A stretch of 64,000 nucleotides of DNA from Chloroflexota bacterium (GTDB lineage: Bacteria > Chloroflexota > Anaerolineae > Caldilineales > Caldilineaceae): assembly GCA_016861025.1 (NCBI GenBank), contig BOKO01000001.1, positions 364,001 through 428,000 of the forward strand, read 5' to 3'. This document shows positions 1 to 8,276 of the stretch, one piece after another (within the stretch, counting starts at the first letter, position 1; each line of letters starts with the position of its first letter). The notes under the pieces are model-generated. The model was not told the DNA's origin. It searched no databases and saw only the letters and a list, made by a program, of their open reading frames with translations. The position numbers and the translations under genes were made by a program.

Positions 1-75
1 GCTATGTACGCCCGCCGAGATGATGCTGCGTCCTTCACCCAATCCCAGGACGCCCAATCCAAGCGGTTTTATCAT
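1..75 (-). CDS. Start of a Gfo/Idh/MocA-like NAD(P) oxidoreductase (cut by left edge)
   Basis: Only the first 25 codons are inside the window. They read MIKPLGLGVLGLGEGRSIIS, a beta strand followed by a glycine-rich turn (GVLGLGEG) as at the N-terminus of Rossmann-fold sugar oxidoreductases of the Gfo/Idh/MocA group. The ATG shares four bases (ATGA) with the stop of the LacI gene and has an AAAGGA ribosome site, so it is the next gene of the same sugar operon. The family assignment is inference from a short stretch; another Rossmann dehydrogenase is possible. Confidence 0.45.
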   Translation of the reverse strand, partial: MIKPLGLGVLGLGEGRSIISAGVHS

Positions 76-1109
76 GGTGTTCCTTTGCCAATCATCTGGG
101 GCGCGCGCGCTGGCGCGGTGCTGCCGCGCACGCACAACTCCGGGCGCACCAGAATCTGCTGTGGGTCGGGCGCGGCGCCATTGAGTCGCGCCACCAACAT
201 TTCAGCGGCGGTGAAACCCAGCGTGCGCGAAGAGAAGCTCAGGGCTGTGAGCGGCGGCGTCATCACCTCGGCGAATGACTCGTCGAGCAACCCAACAACC
301 GAAATGTCTTCGGGAATGCTCAGCCCGCACGCAGTGATCGCCTTCAGAATTCCTGGCACTGCGGCGTCCTGTGGCGTCACAAGCGCCGTGATCTCCGGGT
401 GTTGCGTCAGGAGTTCGGTTGCAACGGCGACCACGCTGTCGGTGGTCAGGTCGGTGGTGCGCGCATAGGCGGGCAGATCATGGCGCCGACACGCCGCGTG
501 ATAGCCCTGCCGCGCCCAGGCTGTAAAGCCATATTCCTTTTCCGGTGTGATGCGCCCCACCGTGATAAAGCCGATATGCCGGTGTCCTAACCCAACCAGG
601 TGCTCGATGGCATCCGTCACACCGGCGCCGATGTCGGAGTCAACATAACTTAAACCGGTTGTATCAGCGCAGCGGCCGATCATCACGAAGTTGGTTGTGT
701 GCTGGCGCAACAGCTCGACGCGCCAGTCGTTGACCAGAATCTCCACCAGGATCATGCCGTCGGCCTGCCCGCTGCGGAAGATGCCGAGCAGATCGGTCTC
801 GCTCAGCGCGCCGACGATCAGGTTGAGCGTGAAGCCAAATTGCTCGCAGCGCATGGCGGCGTTGGTGATGATGCCCTGCGACAGCGGGTTGAAGTCTTGC
901 GGAAAATGCAGTGCAATGAAGCGGCTTTTGCCAGAGCGCAACTGCTGCCAGGCGGTGTGAGGAGCAAAACGTTGCTCCTCGATCACCTGTAACACGCGTT
1001 GCCGCGTCTCCTCGGCAACGTCCGGCTTGTTGTTGAGGATGCGTGAGACAGTGGAGACGGAGACGCCCGCCGCCCTGGCGATGTCGACAATTGTGGTTTT
1101 CTTGATCAC
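72..1109 (-). CDS. LacI-family transcriptional regulator
   Basis: 345 aa, the normal length for the family. Residues 1-55 form the LacI helix-turn-helix (TTIVDIARAAGVSVSTVSRILNN) with the following hinge; the rest is a periplasmic-binding-like sugar sensor domain. The start chosen is GTG at 1109, giving MIKKTTIVDIA, because LacI proteins begin just before this helix and a GGAAAG site lies upstream; longer in-frame versions would run into the glycosidase gene. It lies 16 bp after the GH31 gene and overlaps the following oxidoreductase by ATGA, so it is cotranscribed. It is a good candidate to bind the ACCGGT-centred palindromes at 8051-8076 and 8165-8184 upstream of this operon. Confidence 0.93.
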   Translation of the reverse strand: MIKKTTIVDIARAAGVSVSTVSRILNNKPDVAEETRQRVLQVIEEQRFAPHTAWQQLRSGKSRFIALHFPQDFNPLSQGIITNAAMRCEQFGFTLNLIVGALSETDLLGIFRSGQADGMILVEILVNDWRVELLRQHTTNFVMIGRCADTTGLSYVDSDIGAGVTDAIEHLVGLGHRHIGFITVGRITPEKEYGFTAWARQGYHAACRRHDLPAYARTTDLTTDSVVAVATELLTQHPEITALVTPQDAAVPGILKAITACGLSIPEDISVVGLLDESFAEVMTPPLTALSFSSRTLGFTAAEMLVARLNGAAPDPQQILVRPELCVRGSTAPARAPQMIGKGTP

Positions 1110-1125
1110 AACGCTGCTTTCCAGT

Positions 1126-3543
1126 TCAAAAGTTGACTTCCATCCGACGGCCCTGATAGCAGAGTTCACGGCTGCTGGTCTTTGCTGTGGCGTCATGCCG
1201 CACGATGCGGAAGATGCGTTGCACAGGCATCTCAGGATATGCGCCGTTGCGTTCGCCCAGCACCAGCCGATTCGCTGCATCCTGCCATTCGATGTCGATG
1301 GTGACGAAGGCGCCGTGTTCGTAATCATAGCCGTCACCGGCGTCTTCATACAACTGAAAATGCCCGTCGCGTCCAGGATAGACATGCAATTCAATGGCGG
1401 CGTCTGGCTGTTCATCGACATATTGCATCGGCGCCGACATGGGGACAATCGAACCGGCGCGCACGAAGAGCGGCATCGTCTCCAGGTCAGCCTGGGCGAC
1501 GATGCTCTGACCGCCCGCCAGTCGTGCGTCTGTCCAAAAGTCCCACCAGTCGCAACCTGCGGGCAGGTAAACGGTGCGCTCTCTTGCGACGTCGGCAATC
1601 GGCGTGGAGCCGGCCCGATAGTACATCGGTTGCGTTACAGGACAGACCAGGAAAGCCGGGCCAAACATAAATTGATCACGGATGTCGTAGGTATTGGGAT
1701 CGTCTCGGAAATCGAATGCGAGCAGTCGCAGCATCGTGTAGTCATGGTGGGTGATCCAGCCGGCCAGCGAGTAGAGATAGGGCAGCAGTTGATAGCGTAG
1801 GCGCAGGAATTTCGCCAGCGTCTCGTACATCGGTTCGCCGGGTTCACCGAAACGCCAGAGTTCGCGCGGCGTGTCAGTGCCATGCGTGCGTAACATTGGC
1901 AGGAAGGTTGCATACTGAAACCAGCGCACGAACAATTCGCGGTAGCCCATATCCTCAACGCCGTTGTCGTAGTCGCCGCGCCAGAACCAGAGATCGGGGC
2001 GATGTCTGACAAAGAACGCGCCCACATCCACCGTCCAGTAGGGCAAGCCGGTCGCGCAGAAGTTGAGCCCCTCGGCGATCTGCTTGTGCAGCGTCTCCCA
2101 GGTGGCAGCGATGTCGCCCGACCAGGTGATCGTTCCGTAGCGTTGCTGCCCGAGGTAGGCGGAGCGCGTCAGGTTCACCACGCGCCGGGCGGCCGTCCCC
2201 GCGCGCTGCCCTTCATAAATGCCCTGGGAATGCAGCAGCGAGTAGGCGTTGATATACTCCGGGTCGAGATAGCGTTTTGCCTCTTCGGTGTTGATGCGCA
2301 ACCGTTCTTCCGGTTCTGGCTTGACCGCGCCGTTCCAATCCGCCTCGAACGGTTCGGTGCAATCACACCACCAGGCGTCGATGCCGTGCATAAACAGACC
2401 GTCGTGAGCATGCCGCCAATACAAGGCGCGTGCATCTTTGTCAAACGCGTTGTAGGTCGCCTGATTGCCGAGTAAAAAGCCACCGTCATGCATTTCCTGC
2501 CAGTTGGCGCCACCCGGCCGCATGATCGGCCAGATCGAGATCATCAGGTGGGCGTGCAGTGCGTGTAGCTCCGCCATCATCTGGTCAGGGTTGGGAAAGC
2601 GCTCTGGGTCGAAACTCTTTTGCCCCCACTGCTCGCCAGGCCATGACATCCAGTCCAACACAATGCAATCCAGCGGCAGACCGCGCCGGCGATATTCCTG
2701 CACCACTTCGATCAATTCCGCTTGTGTTTTGTATCGCTCCTTGGACTGAATGTAGCCAAACGCCCACTTCGGCAGCATCGGCGCCTTGCCGGTGAGCGTG
2801 CGCAGTTCACGCACGATCTGATCGAGTTCTGGTCCGTACAGGAAATAATAGTCCAACTCGTCGTCGACGTCGCTCCAGAGATAGGCGCCAAACGCGTCGT
2901 CGTGAAAGGTCATCAACGAGTAGCTGTCCATGAGAACGCCGTAGCCGCGTGTGGAGACAAGCACGGGCGCGACCGCCTTCATATTCTGCTGGTAGAGGTA
3001 TTGATGCTGGCCGCGCAGATTGAACATGCCCTCTTCGTGTGAGCCAAGCCCATAAAGCGCCTCGCTTTCCGCCCACTCAAATTCCAGTTTTGTATGATAG
3101 GCCTGGCGATCGATGCGGGTGCGAATGTTGCGCGCCTCGATGCGCACGCCGTCGGCGCTCAGCCCGGCCTCAGCCACCGTCGAGGCGCTGAAGTCGGAGA
3201 CGACCACGTCGATGGGCGCGAGCGTCTTGCCGCCGCGCGCTGGCTCGCGGGTGAGCAGCACACCCTGGCGGTCGTAGTAGGTGAAGGCGGCCGTTTGACG
3301 ATCAATGACGATGGTCACCTCGGCTGTGGCGAAGACCAGGTGAGACGGCCTCTCCTCTACGGTAAAGTGCACGCCCAATGCTGGCGTCGCCACGACCATC
3401 AGGCTGGGTTGCGCGCTGAATTCTGACCCGAGTGTGTAACGCACCCGGATTGCGCGCGGCGTGTAGGGCGTCAACGCCATCATCCCCTGTGTACAGTGGA
3501 GATACAGCCCATCTGATCGAAGCATGTAATCTAGTATGGACAT
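1126..3543 (-). CDS. Glycoside hydrolase family 31 (alpha-glucosidase/alpha-xylosidase type)
   Basis: 805 aa. An N-terminal beta-sandwich region (about 1-250) precedes the (beta/alpha)8 barrel, which begins near LPKWAFGYIQSKERY (about 258). The GH31 nucleophile is Asp394 in the DAWWCDCTEPF motif and the acid/base is Asp477 in TITWSGDIAATW; both are intact. Beta-rich C-terminal domains follow. The enzyme releases alpha-linked sugars (glucose or xylose) from the non-reducing end. No signal peptide is visible, so it probably acts in the cytoplasm on oligosaccharides brought in by the ABC importer of this operon. Substrate cannot be fixed from sequence; alpha-xylosidase is as likely as alpha-glucosidase. 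Confidence 0.93.
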   Translation of the reverse strand: MSILDYMLRSDGLYLHCTQGMMALTPYTPRAIRVRYTLGSEFSAQPSLMVVATPALGVHFTVEERPSHLVFATAEVTIVIDRQTAAFTYYDRQGVLLTREPARGGKTLAPIDVVVSDFSASTVAEAGLSADGVRIEARNIRTRIDRQAYHTKLEFEWAESEALYGLGSHEEGMFNLRGQHQYLYQQNMKAVAPVLVSTRGYGVLMDSYSLMTFHDDAFGAYLWSDVDDELDYYFLYGPELDQIVRELRTLTGKAPMLPKWAFGYIQSKERYKTQAELIEVVQEYRRRGLPLDCIVLDWMSWPGEQWGQKSFDPERFPNPDQMMAELHALHAHLMISIWPIMRPGGANWQEMHDGGFLLGNQATYNAFDKDARALYWRHAHDGLFMHGIDAWWCDCTEPFEADWNGAVKPEPEERLRINTEEAKRYLDPEYINAYSLLHSQGIYEGQRAGTAARRVVNLTRSAYLGQQRYGTITWSGDIAATWETLHKQIAEGLNFCATGLPYWTVDVGAFFVRHRPDLWFWRGDYDNGVEDMGYRELFVRWFQYATFLPMLRTHGTDTPRELWRFGEPGEPMYETLAKFLRLRYQLLPYLYSLAGWITHHDYTMLRLLAFDFRDDPNTYDIRDQFMFGPAFLVCPVTQPMYYRAGSTPIADVARERTVYLPAGCDWWDFWTDARLAGGQSIVAQADLETMPLFVRAGSIVPMSAPMQYVDEQPDAAIELHVYPGRDGHFQLYEDAGDGYDYEHGAFVTIDIEWQDAANRLVLGERNGAYPEMPVQRIFRIVRHDATAKTSSRELCYQGRRMEVNF

Positions 3544-3580
3544 AAGTTTTTCTCGTGATAGGCACTCTTCAAGCCGTCTT

Positions 3581-4651
3581 TTAGCGGTAGCGGTCGGCGA
3601 TCGTCAGCGCACGGTCGATGTCATGCTCGCTCTCGAAGTGCATCAGGATGTTGACGCCCGCCGCTCCGACCGCATCGAGCAACGGCTGAAGTTCATCGAC
3701 CTCCACCCATGCTGGCATGATTGACTTGCCGCCGGCCAGAATGCGTTTGTAGAGATCAAACCAGCACGGATCGCCGCCTTGCGGCTGGCCCACGCCCGGC
3801 GTCCACTGGATGGCGTCGAGTTCCTCGATCTCCAGCAATGCGTCAAGGTGGCGGATGGCGCCAACACCGTCCAGGTGGTAGAGCGAGTGGTCGAGCCACT
3901 GACACTGCTGGCGGATATAGGGTTGTACGAACTGGCGAAAGCTCTTGGGCGACATCATGATTGAAATGTCGCTTTGCAACTTCGCCACTTTACCCGGCCC
4001 CCAGATCGAGAAGTAGCAGAAAGCCATTTCGCCATTTTCGTTGATCTCAGCGTAAATGCGGTCGAAAACGTCGAACCAGATCTCATTGACTGTCTGCAAT
4101 TCCTCTTCAAGTTCTTCCGGGCGATCGACTGTGTCGAGCAGCACGGCCTGCGTGCCTCGCAGCCCCGCCAGTGTGTCGAGTCCTTCGATCAGGTCGGGGC
4201 AACCGACAAAGTAGCGCCCTTGCGACCGCGCCTTGCACGCCTTCACCAGCTCGAGGTGTAGACGAAACCAACGGTTGTCTTCATTGAATGTGATCTCGTT
4301 GCTGCCGTCCGTGCGCGGGTGAATCCAGATCGTATCTTCACGACCCTCCAGCTCAGCGCCGAGAATGGCAGCCAGCGAACCGGGGCCAAGATGTGTGCTT
4401 GCCACCGGCAGGATGTCGGCCTTGAACGAGCTGTGCGACAGTTTGTAGTGCAGATGATCGGCGCGCCACTCTGGATCGAACCAATATTGCGTCCAATCGC
4501 GCGCAGGCGGCGGCGCGGGAACTGCTTCGTGTGGTGGCCCATCTTTCTCCAGATGCTCCCACATGGTGATGACCAGCCCTTTGCGTTCCCACCAATCCAG
4601 ATAATGTTGTCGGGACTCGGCCCAGTTTTCTTTCCAAAAAACGCTGTTCAC
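3581..4651 (-). CDS. Uroporphyrinogen decarboxylase (URO-D)-like protein
   Basis: 356 aa. The sequence resembles the URO-D-like proteins common in sugar and methyl-transfer gene clusters: a TIM-barrel layout, a C-terminal HFESEHDIDRALTIADRYR segment typical of the superfamily, and internal stretches such as YFSIWGPGKVAKLQSDISIMMSPKSFRQFVQPYI. It is unlikely to make haem precursors here, since it sits between importer permeases and a glycosidase, with no haem genes nearby. The start is GTG at 4651, 12 bp after the permease gene; the ribosome site is weak, so the exact start is uncertain. Function in sugar metabolism is unknown. Confidence 0.8.
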   Translation of the reverse strand: MNSVFWKENWAESRQHYLDWWERKGLVITMWEHLEKDGPPHEAVPAPPPARDWTQYWFDPEWRADHLHYKLSHSSFKADILPVASTHLGPGSLAAILGAELEGREDTIWIHPRTDGSNEITFNEDNRWFRLHLELVKACKARSQGRYFVGCPDLIEGLDTLAGLRGTQAVLLDTVDRPEELEEELQTVNEIWFDVFDRIYAEINENGEMAFCYFSIWGPGKVAKLQSDISIMMSPKSFRQFVQPYIRQQCQWLDHSLYHLDGVGAIRHLDALLEIEELDAIQWTPGVGQPQGGDPCWFDLYKRILAGGKSIMPAWVEVDELQPLLDAVGAAGVNILMHFESEHDIDRALTIADRYR

Positions 4652-4663
4652 AGACGAACGCCT

Positions 4664-5485
4664 TTACCCCTTCACCGACCCTGCCGTCATGCCCGACAAA
4701 ATGAAACGCTGTGCGAACAGATAGACGATGATCACAGGCAAGATCGTCAGCACAATGTTTGCAGAAACCAGGCTCCAATCCGCCTGAAACTGCCCAAAGA
4801 AGTTGTAGACAGCCAGAGTCATCGGCCAGTAGGCGCTGCTGTTGAGATAGTAGAGCGGGAGCAGAAACTCGTTCCAGATGCCAAGCAGGTTCAACACGCC
4901 GGCCGTCACCAGCACTGGAGTCAACAGCGGATAGATCACCGAAAAAAAGAGTCGGAGAGGGCTGCATCCATCGATGATAGCGGCTTCGTCCAACTCGCGT
5001 GGCAGTGTGCCAATAAATGCATAGATCAAAAAGACGCTGAACGGAATCGATGCCGCTGCATAGAGCAAGATGATGCCAAGCTGTGTGTTAAGCAGGCGCG
5101 TCATCTGCATCACCTTCATCAGCGTCACAAAATTGGTGGGCATGGCGATGCCCATAATGATGAAAAAGTAGATAAAACGGTTGAAGCGCGTGCGGTTACG
5201 CGAGAGGACGTAGGCGGCAAGGGCGGCGGCGGTCGTGCCGATCACAGTGGCGCTGACAGCATAAAGAACGCTGTTGCCAAACGCCGTCACCAACTTGCCG
5301 CGTTCGATGACGGTGGCAAAATTTTCCCACATCAACACAGTCGGGAAAGCCGCGCTCATGGCGGCGGCTTCGGCCCTGGTTTTCAGCGCATTGACAAACA
5401 CCAGATAGACCGGAATGAACATGATCAAACTGACAGCAAGCGCCAACAGATGATTGATGATGCTTTGCATTCTACGGATAGCCAT
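4664..5485 (-). CDS. Sugar ABC transporter permease (MalG/UgpE type)
   Basis: 273 aa, about six membrane segments. The cytoplasmic EAA loop that contacts the ATPase is visible as DEAAIIDGCSPLRLFFSVIYPLL. The length and C-terminal FILSGMTAGSVKG ending are typical of the MalG branch of CUT1 importers. It lies five bases after its partner permease and has a strong GGAGGAG ribosome site. No ATPase gene is in this operon; CUT1 systems often borrow a shared MsmK/UgpC-type ATPase encoded elsewhere. Confidence 0.94.
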   Translation of the reverse strand: MAIRRMQSIINHLLALAVSLIMFIPVYLVFVNALKTRAEAAAMSAAFPTVLMWENFATVIERGKLVTAFGNSVLYAVSATVIGTTAAALAAYVLSRNRTRFNRFIYFFIIMGIAMPTNFVTLMKVMQMTRLLNTQLGIILLYAAASIPFSVFLIYAFIGTLPRELDEAAIIDGCSPLRLFFSVIYPLLTPVLVTAGVLNLLGIWNEFLLPLYYLNSSAYWPMTLAVYNFFGQFQADWSLVSANIVLTILPVIIVYLFAQRFILSGMTAGSVKG

Positions 5486-5490
5486 GCGCG

Positions 5491-6369
5491 TTACTCCTCC
5501 GACTCTCGGTGCATCATTCGGATCACAAAATAGCCGAGGGAGATCATGATCAAGAACAGGAGCGTTGACAGTGTGGTCGCTACGCCGTAGCGCCCTTTGG
5601 AGAATTCATCAAAAATTGCAGTGTAGACTGTGTCGGTGGCGCGTCCGGGGCCGCCATTGGTCAGCACAAATACAATGTCAAAGACGCGAAGACCATAGAG
5701 CAGGTTGAGCACAGTCGTGACCGTCAGCACAGGCATCATCAGCGGCAGCGTGATGCGCCGGAAGGACGAAAACGCGCTGGCGCCGTCTATGGCCGCCGCC
5801 TCATAATATTCCTTCGGGATTGCCTGGAGTCCCGCGATCATGATCACCATGATATAGCCCACCCCGCGCCACGTGTCCACCCCGATCACGGACGGCATCG
5901 CCCACGTGACATCCACCAGCCAGCGTTGCGCCATGAACCCCAACCCAATGCTGCGCAAAAATTCGTTGAGCAACCCTGAAGCTGGATTTAAGATCGATTT
6001 GAAGACAAGACTGACCACCAGCATCGGCAGCACTGCGGGCAAATACATGACGACGCGGTGAACGTAAGCCAGGCGGTGGATGCCACTGGTCAACAGCACC
6101 GCCAAGGCGAGCGCGAACACAGTCTTGAGCAAAATCGTGGCAACGGTGAAAATGATCGTGTTCCGGACGAAGTGCATGTAGTTTTGCCCAACGCCGGAGG
6201 CGAAGATCAACCGGAAATTTTGCAGCCCGACAAAGTTCACCTCCGACGAGTAGCTGTTCCAGTCTGTAAACGCATAGTAGAAACCCATCAGGCTTGGGAG
6301 CACGCTGAAGAGCAGATAGAGAAGCAGTGCACCGCTGGCAAAATAGAATGGATAGACTCTGCTTTTCAT
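5491..6369 (-). CDS. Sugar ABC transporter permease (MalF/UgpA type)
   Basis: 292 aa with six predicted membrane helices; the first is near residues 9-27. The EAA loop reads YYEAAAIDGASAFSSFRRITLP, and the NGGPGRATDT signature of the UgpA/MalF branch follows near the C-terminus. It pairs with the permease at 4664-5485 to form the channel of a CUT1 carbohydrate importer. The ATG at 6369 has a GGGAGG ribosome site. It is separated from the binding-protein gene by a 145-bp gap that holds a long hairpin. Confidence 0.94.
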   Translation of the reverse strand: MKSRVYPFYFASGALLLYLLFSVLPSLMGFYYAFTDWNSYSSEVNFVGLQNFRLIFASGVGQNYMHFVRNTIIFTVATILLKTVFALALAVLLTSGIHRLAYVHRVVMYLPAVLPMLVVSLVFKSILNPASGLLNEFLRSIGLGFMAQRWLVDVTWAMPSVIGVDTWRGVGYIMVIMIAGLQAIPKEYYEAAAIDGASAFSSFRRITLPLMMPVLTVTTVLNLLYGLRVFDIVFVLTNGGPGRATDTVYTAIFDEFSKGRYGVATTLSTLLFLIMISLGYFVIRMMHRESEE

Positions 6370-6392
6370 GCAGCCTCCCTTCTCATGTTTCC

Positions 6393-6486
6393 GACGCAGA
6401 GACGCAGCGTTGCAAAAGTTCGCAGAGGAAGCGCGACCTGGCGTTGGTCAAGCGTTCCTCTGCGTTTTTCTGCATCTTTCTGCGTC
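6393..6486. repeat. Long imperfect inverted repeat between binding-protein and permease genes
   Basis: The outer arms are GACGCAGAGACGCAG (left) and CTGCATCTTTCTGCGTC (right); the inner arms are CGCAGAGGAA and TTCCTCTGCG. Together they can fold almost the whole 94 bp into one hairpin. It lies in the transcript just after the binding-protein stop codon. Such a structure could protect the upstream mRNA or stop part of the transcription, giving more binding protein than permease. Related GACGCA/CTGCG words occur near 36410 and 43530, so it may belong to a dispersed repeat family. Confidence 0.75.
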
Positions 6487-6514
6487 AGGTGTGGCAAACC
6501 GCGCAAGCAGCCGT

Positions 6515-7852
6515 TTACTCAGCCCAGGCCGGATCTTTGGCGATATTTGCCATGTCGGCGCGACGTTGGTCTATGCTCTTGAGCACATCTTCAGGCGTCA
6601 TGGCGCCGGTGAACATAGCCACCATATCCTTCCCTATGTCCATCCATTGTGGATTGAGATAGTTGACTACATCTTGATAGACGATCGACTTGGCCTCATA
6701 CGCGTCCAGGAATTCCTGCTGTTCCGGCGTCCACTTGGCTTTCAGCCCAGAAAAGTTCAGATCGGCAAACTCTGTTGTGTTATCCAATAGATACTGCAGG
6801 TTTTCTGGCGCAGCCAAGAAGGCCAGATACTGCTTGGCTTCCTCGATGTGCGGCGAACCGGAATAGATGAATTTGCTCGGCCCTGCCGGGTGAGCCGGAG
6901 CCAGACGATTGTCCACCAACGGCATGGGGAAGAAGCCAAAGGTCTGAGCGGGTGTGTCAGGATAGTCGCGTTCAATGCTCACCGGAGCGGTCAAGGTTGT
7001 CACTGCCATCGCATATTCACCGCTGGCAAGCTTCGCATTCGCATCGGAGAAGGCGTCGGACAGCGCATTGTCGCCAAAGCAGCCCAAATCATACAACTCC
7101 TTGAGCTGAGTCAGCGCCTCCAACATAACCGGAACCTCAGCAAATTTCACTTCATTCTTGTTGAGTCGCTCGGCCAGGCCGGGGTTCAATTCTTCAAAGC
7201 GTGGGCCAACCATCGGGAACCACAGCACGTGGTGCCATCCATCTGAAATCGGTTCGTAGATTGGATTGACGCCTGCATCTTTGAGGGTCAGACAGATATC
7301 TCTAAATTCAGCATAGCTTTCCGGAACACTCAACCCATGCTCTTCAAAGATGTTCTTGTTGTAGACCACAATAAAGTAATTGGAGGCGATTGTGTCCCAG
7401 ATTTCGATGCCATAGACCTTGCCGTTCAGACTGACCATCTCCAGCGAAAGTGGATCGTGGCGCGACACCCACTCCTGGTCAGAGAGATCGACGGCGTTCT
7501 TCTCGACGTCATACTGAACTTGCAGATCGGTTTTGCCGCTCTGCCCGCCAAAGATGTCGGTCGCCTCACCCGAGTTCAGTTTGGTTCTGAGCACACTGAA
7601 GTATTGATCGGCAGGGATAATCTGGTAATCGACGTGGATGCCGGTTTGTTCCTCGAATCTCTTGGCAAGCTCCAGCTCGGCCTCTTTAATCCAGCCCTGA
7701 CTTGCCATGTAGGTCAACGTCACCTTTGCGCCTGGCGCCGAGGGTGCCCCTGTGTCTGCGGCTGGCGCTCCTGGCTGTGCTGCGACGCACCCAACCAACA
7801 ACAGTGCGCCGATCACCAACAGACCGATAGTAATTGCAAGCTTCTTCATCAT
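6515..7852 (-). CDS. Sugar ABC transporter substrate-binding lipoprotein (CUT1)
   Basis: 445 aa. A signal peptide of about 20 residues ends in the lipobox LLVGC (Cys22), so the mature protein is lipid-anchored outside the membrane. The body matches family-1 extracellular solute-binding proteins (VTLTYMASQGWIKEAELELAKRFEEQTG and FGGQSGKTDL regions). It delivers an oligosaccharide or sugar to the two permeases downstream. Two ATG codons stand side by side (7852 and 7849); the GGAGG site fits the second slightly better. It is the first gene of the minus-strand operon and is preceded by an operator-controlled promoter at 8051-8107. Confidence 0.94.
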   Translation of the reverse strand: MMKKLAITIGLLVIGALLLVGCVAAQPGAPAADTGAPSAPGAKVTLTYMASQGWIKEAELELAKRFEEQTGIHVDYQIIPADQYFSVLRTKLNSGEATDIFGGQSGKTDLQVQYDVEKNAVDLSDQEWVSRHDPLSLEMVSLNGKVYGIEIWDTIASNYFIVVYNKNIFEEHGLSVPESYAEFRDICLTLKDAGVNPIYEPISDGWHHVLWFPMVGPRFEELNPGLAERLNKNEVKFAEVPVMLEALTQLKELYDLGCFGDNALSDAFSDANAKLASGEYAMAVTTLTAPVSIERDYPDTPAQTFGFFPMPLVDNRLAPAHPAGPSKFIYSGSPHIEEAKQYLAFLAAPENLQYLLDNTTEFADLNFSGLKAKWTPEQQEFLDAYEAKSIVYQDVVNYLNPQWMDIGKDMVAMFTGAMTPEDVLKSIDQRRADMANIAKDPAWAE

Positions 7853-8050
7853 TCCCTCCTCCTGGAAATCGTTTGGAAACGCATGTGCGAATCAAGAAAC
7901 AAGGTTGTGGAAACGCATTGGATATTGCTTCGATAGGCGCCTCCTGACCGTACAAAGTGCACACTTGCCTGGCAATGTCTTGCTGCGACGATATTCTCTG
8001 CGGGTATTGGTGTTCTCTGCGATGATTGGTTTGGGAACTGCAAATGTTGC

Positions 8051-8076
8051 CGGTAACATTACCGGTAATGTTACCG
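8051..8076. promoter_or_regulatory. Perfect 26-bp palindrome, probable LacI-family operator for the minus-strand operon
   Basis: Both halves are exact complements around the centre TTACCGGTAA (half site CGGTAACATTACC). A central CpG in a two-fold symmetric site is the hallmark of LacI/GalR operators. It starts only two bases past the -10 box of the minus-strand promoter at 8079-8107, so a bound repressor would cover the transcription start of the binding-protein operon. The cognate protein is probably the LacI regulator at 72-1109; that pairing is inference. Confidence 0.85.
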
Positions 8077-8078
8077 AT

Positions 8079-8107
8079 AGTATGCTATAAAATCCATCCA
8101 ATGTCAA
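8079..8107 (-). promoter_or_regulatory. Sigma-70-type promoter of the sugar operon
   Basis: Read on the minus strand: TTGACA (8107-8102), a 17-bp spacer, then CATACT (8084-8079). The -35 box is a perfect consensus and the -10 box matches four of six bases. Transcription would begin inside the 8051-8076 palindrome and leave a leader of roughly 200 nt before the binding-protein gene. Confidence 0.65.
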
Positions 8108-8139
8108 TAGGCGTCTAGAAAATTGTTTGAATACGCCTC

Positions 8140-8168
8140 TAGACAATCAAATCTTTATGTGTTATTGT
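8140..8168 (+). promoter_or_regulatory. Sigma-70-type promoter toward the aldo/keto reductase gene
   Basis: TAGACA (8140-8145), a 17-bp spacer and TATTGT (8163-8168). The -10 box overlaps the left end of the 8165-8184 palindrome, mirroring the arrangement on the other strand. The hexamers are fair rather than strong; the matching operator position supports the call. Confidence 0.5.
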
Positions 8169-8184
8169 GGTACCGGTACCACAA
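8165..8184. promoter_or_regulatory. Perfect 20-bp palindrome, probable LacI-family operator for the plus-strand genes
   Basis: The half site TTGTGGTACC is mirrored exactly, with the same TACCGGTA centre as the 8051-8076 palindrome but different flanks. It overlaps the -10 region of the plus-strand promoter. The shared core suggests one regulator for both directions, while the different outer bases would allow different affinities or two related LacI proteins. Confidence 0.82.
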
Positions 8185-8276
8185 GCGCCTCTGTCAGGCG
8201 TCCATACGTCTATCATCGCCCGCTGCGCGCATCGTTGGCTGTTGGGATATGATCAATATCTTAAGGAGAGTTATTC

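Noticed and set aside
4319..5533. 404-codon plus-strand frame across the URO-D and permease genes
   Set aside because: No protein-like pattern and it crosses two well-supported minus-strand genes.
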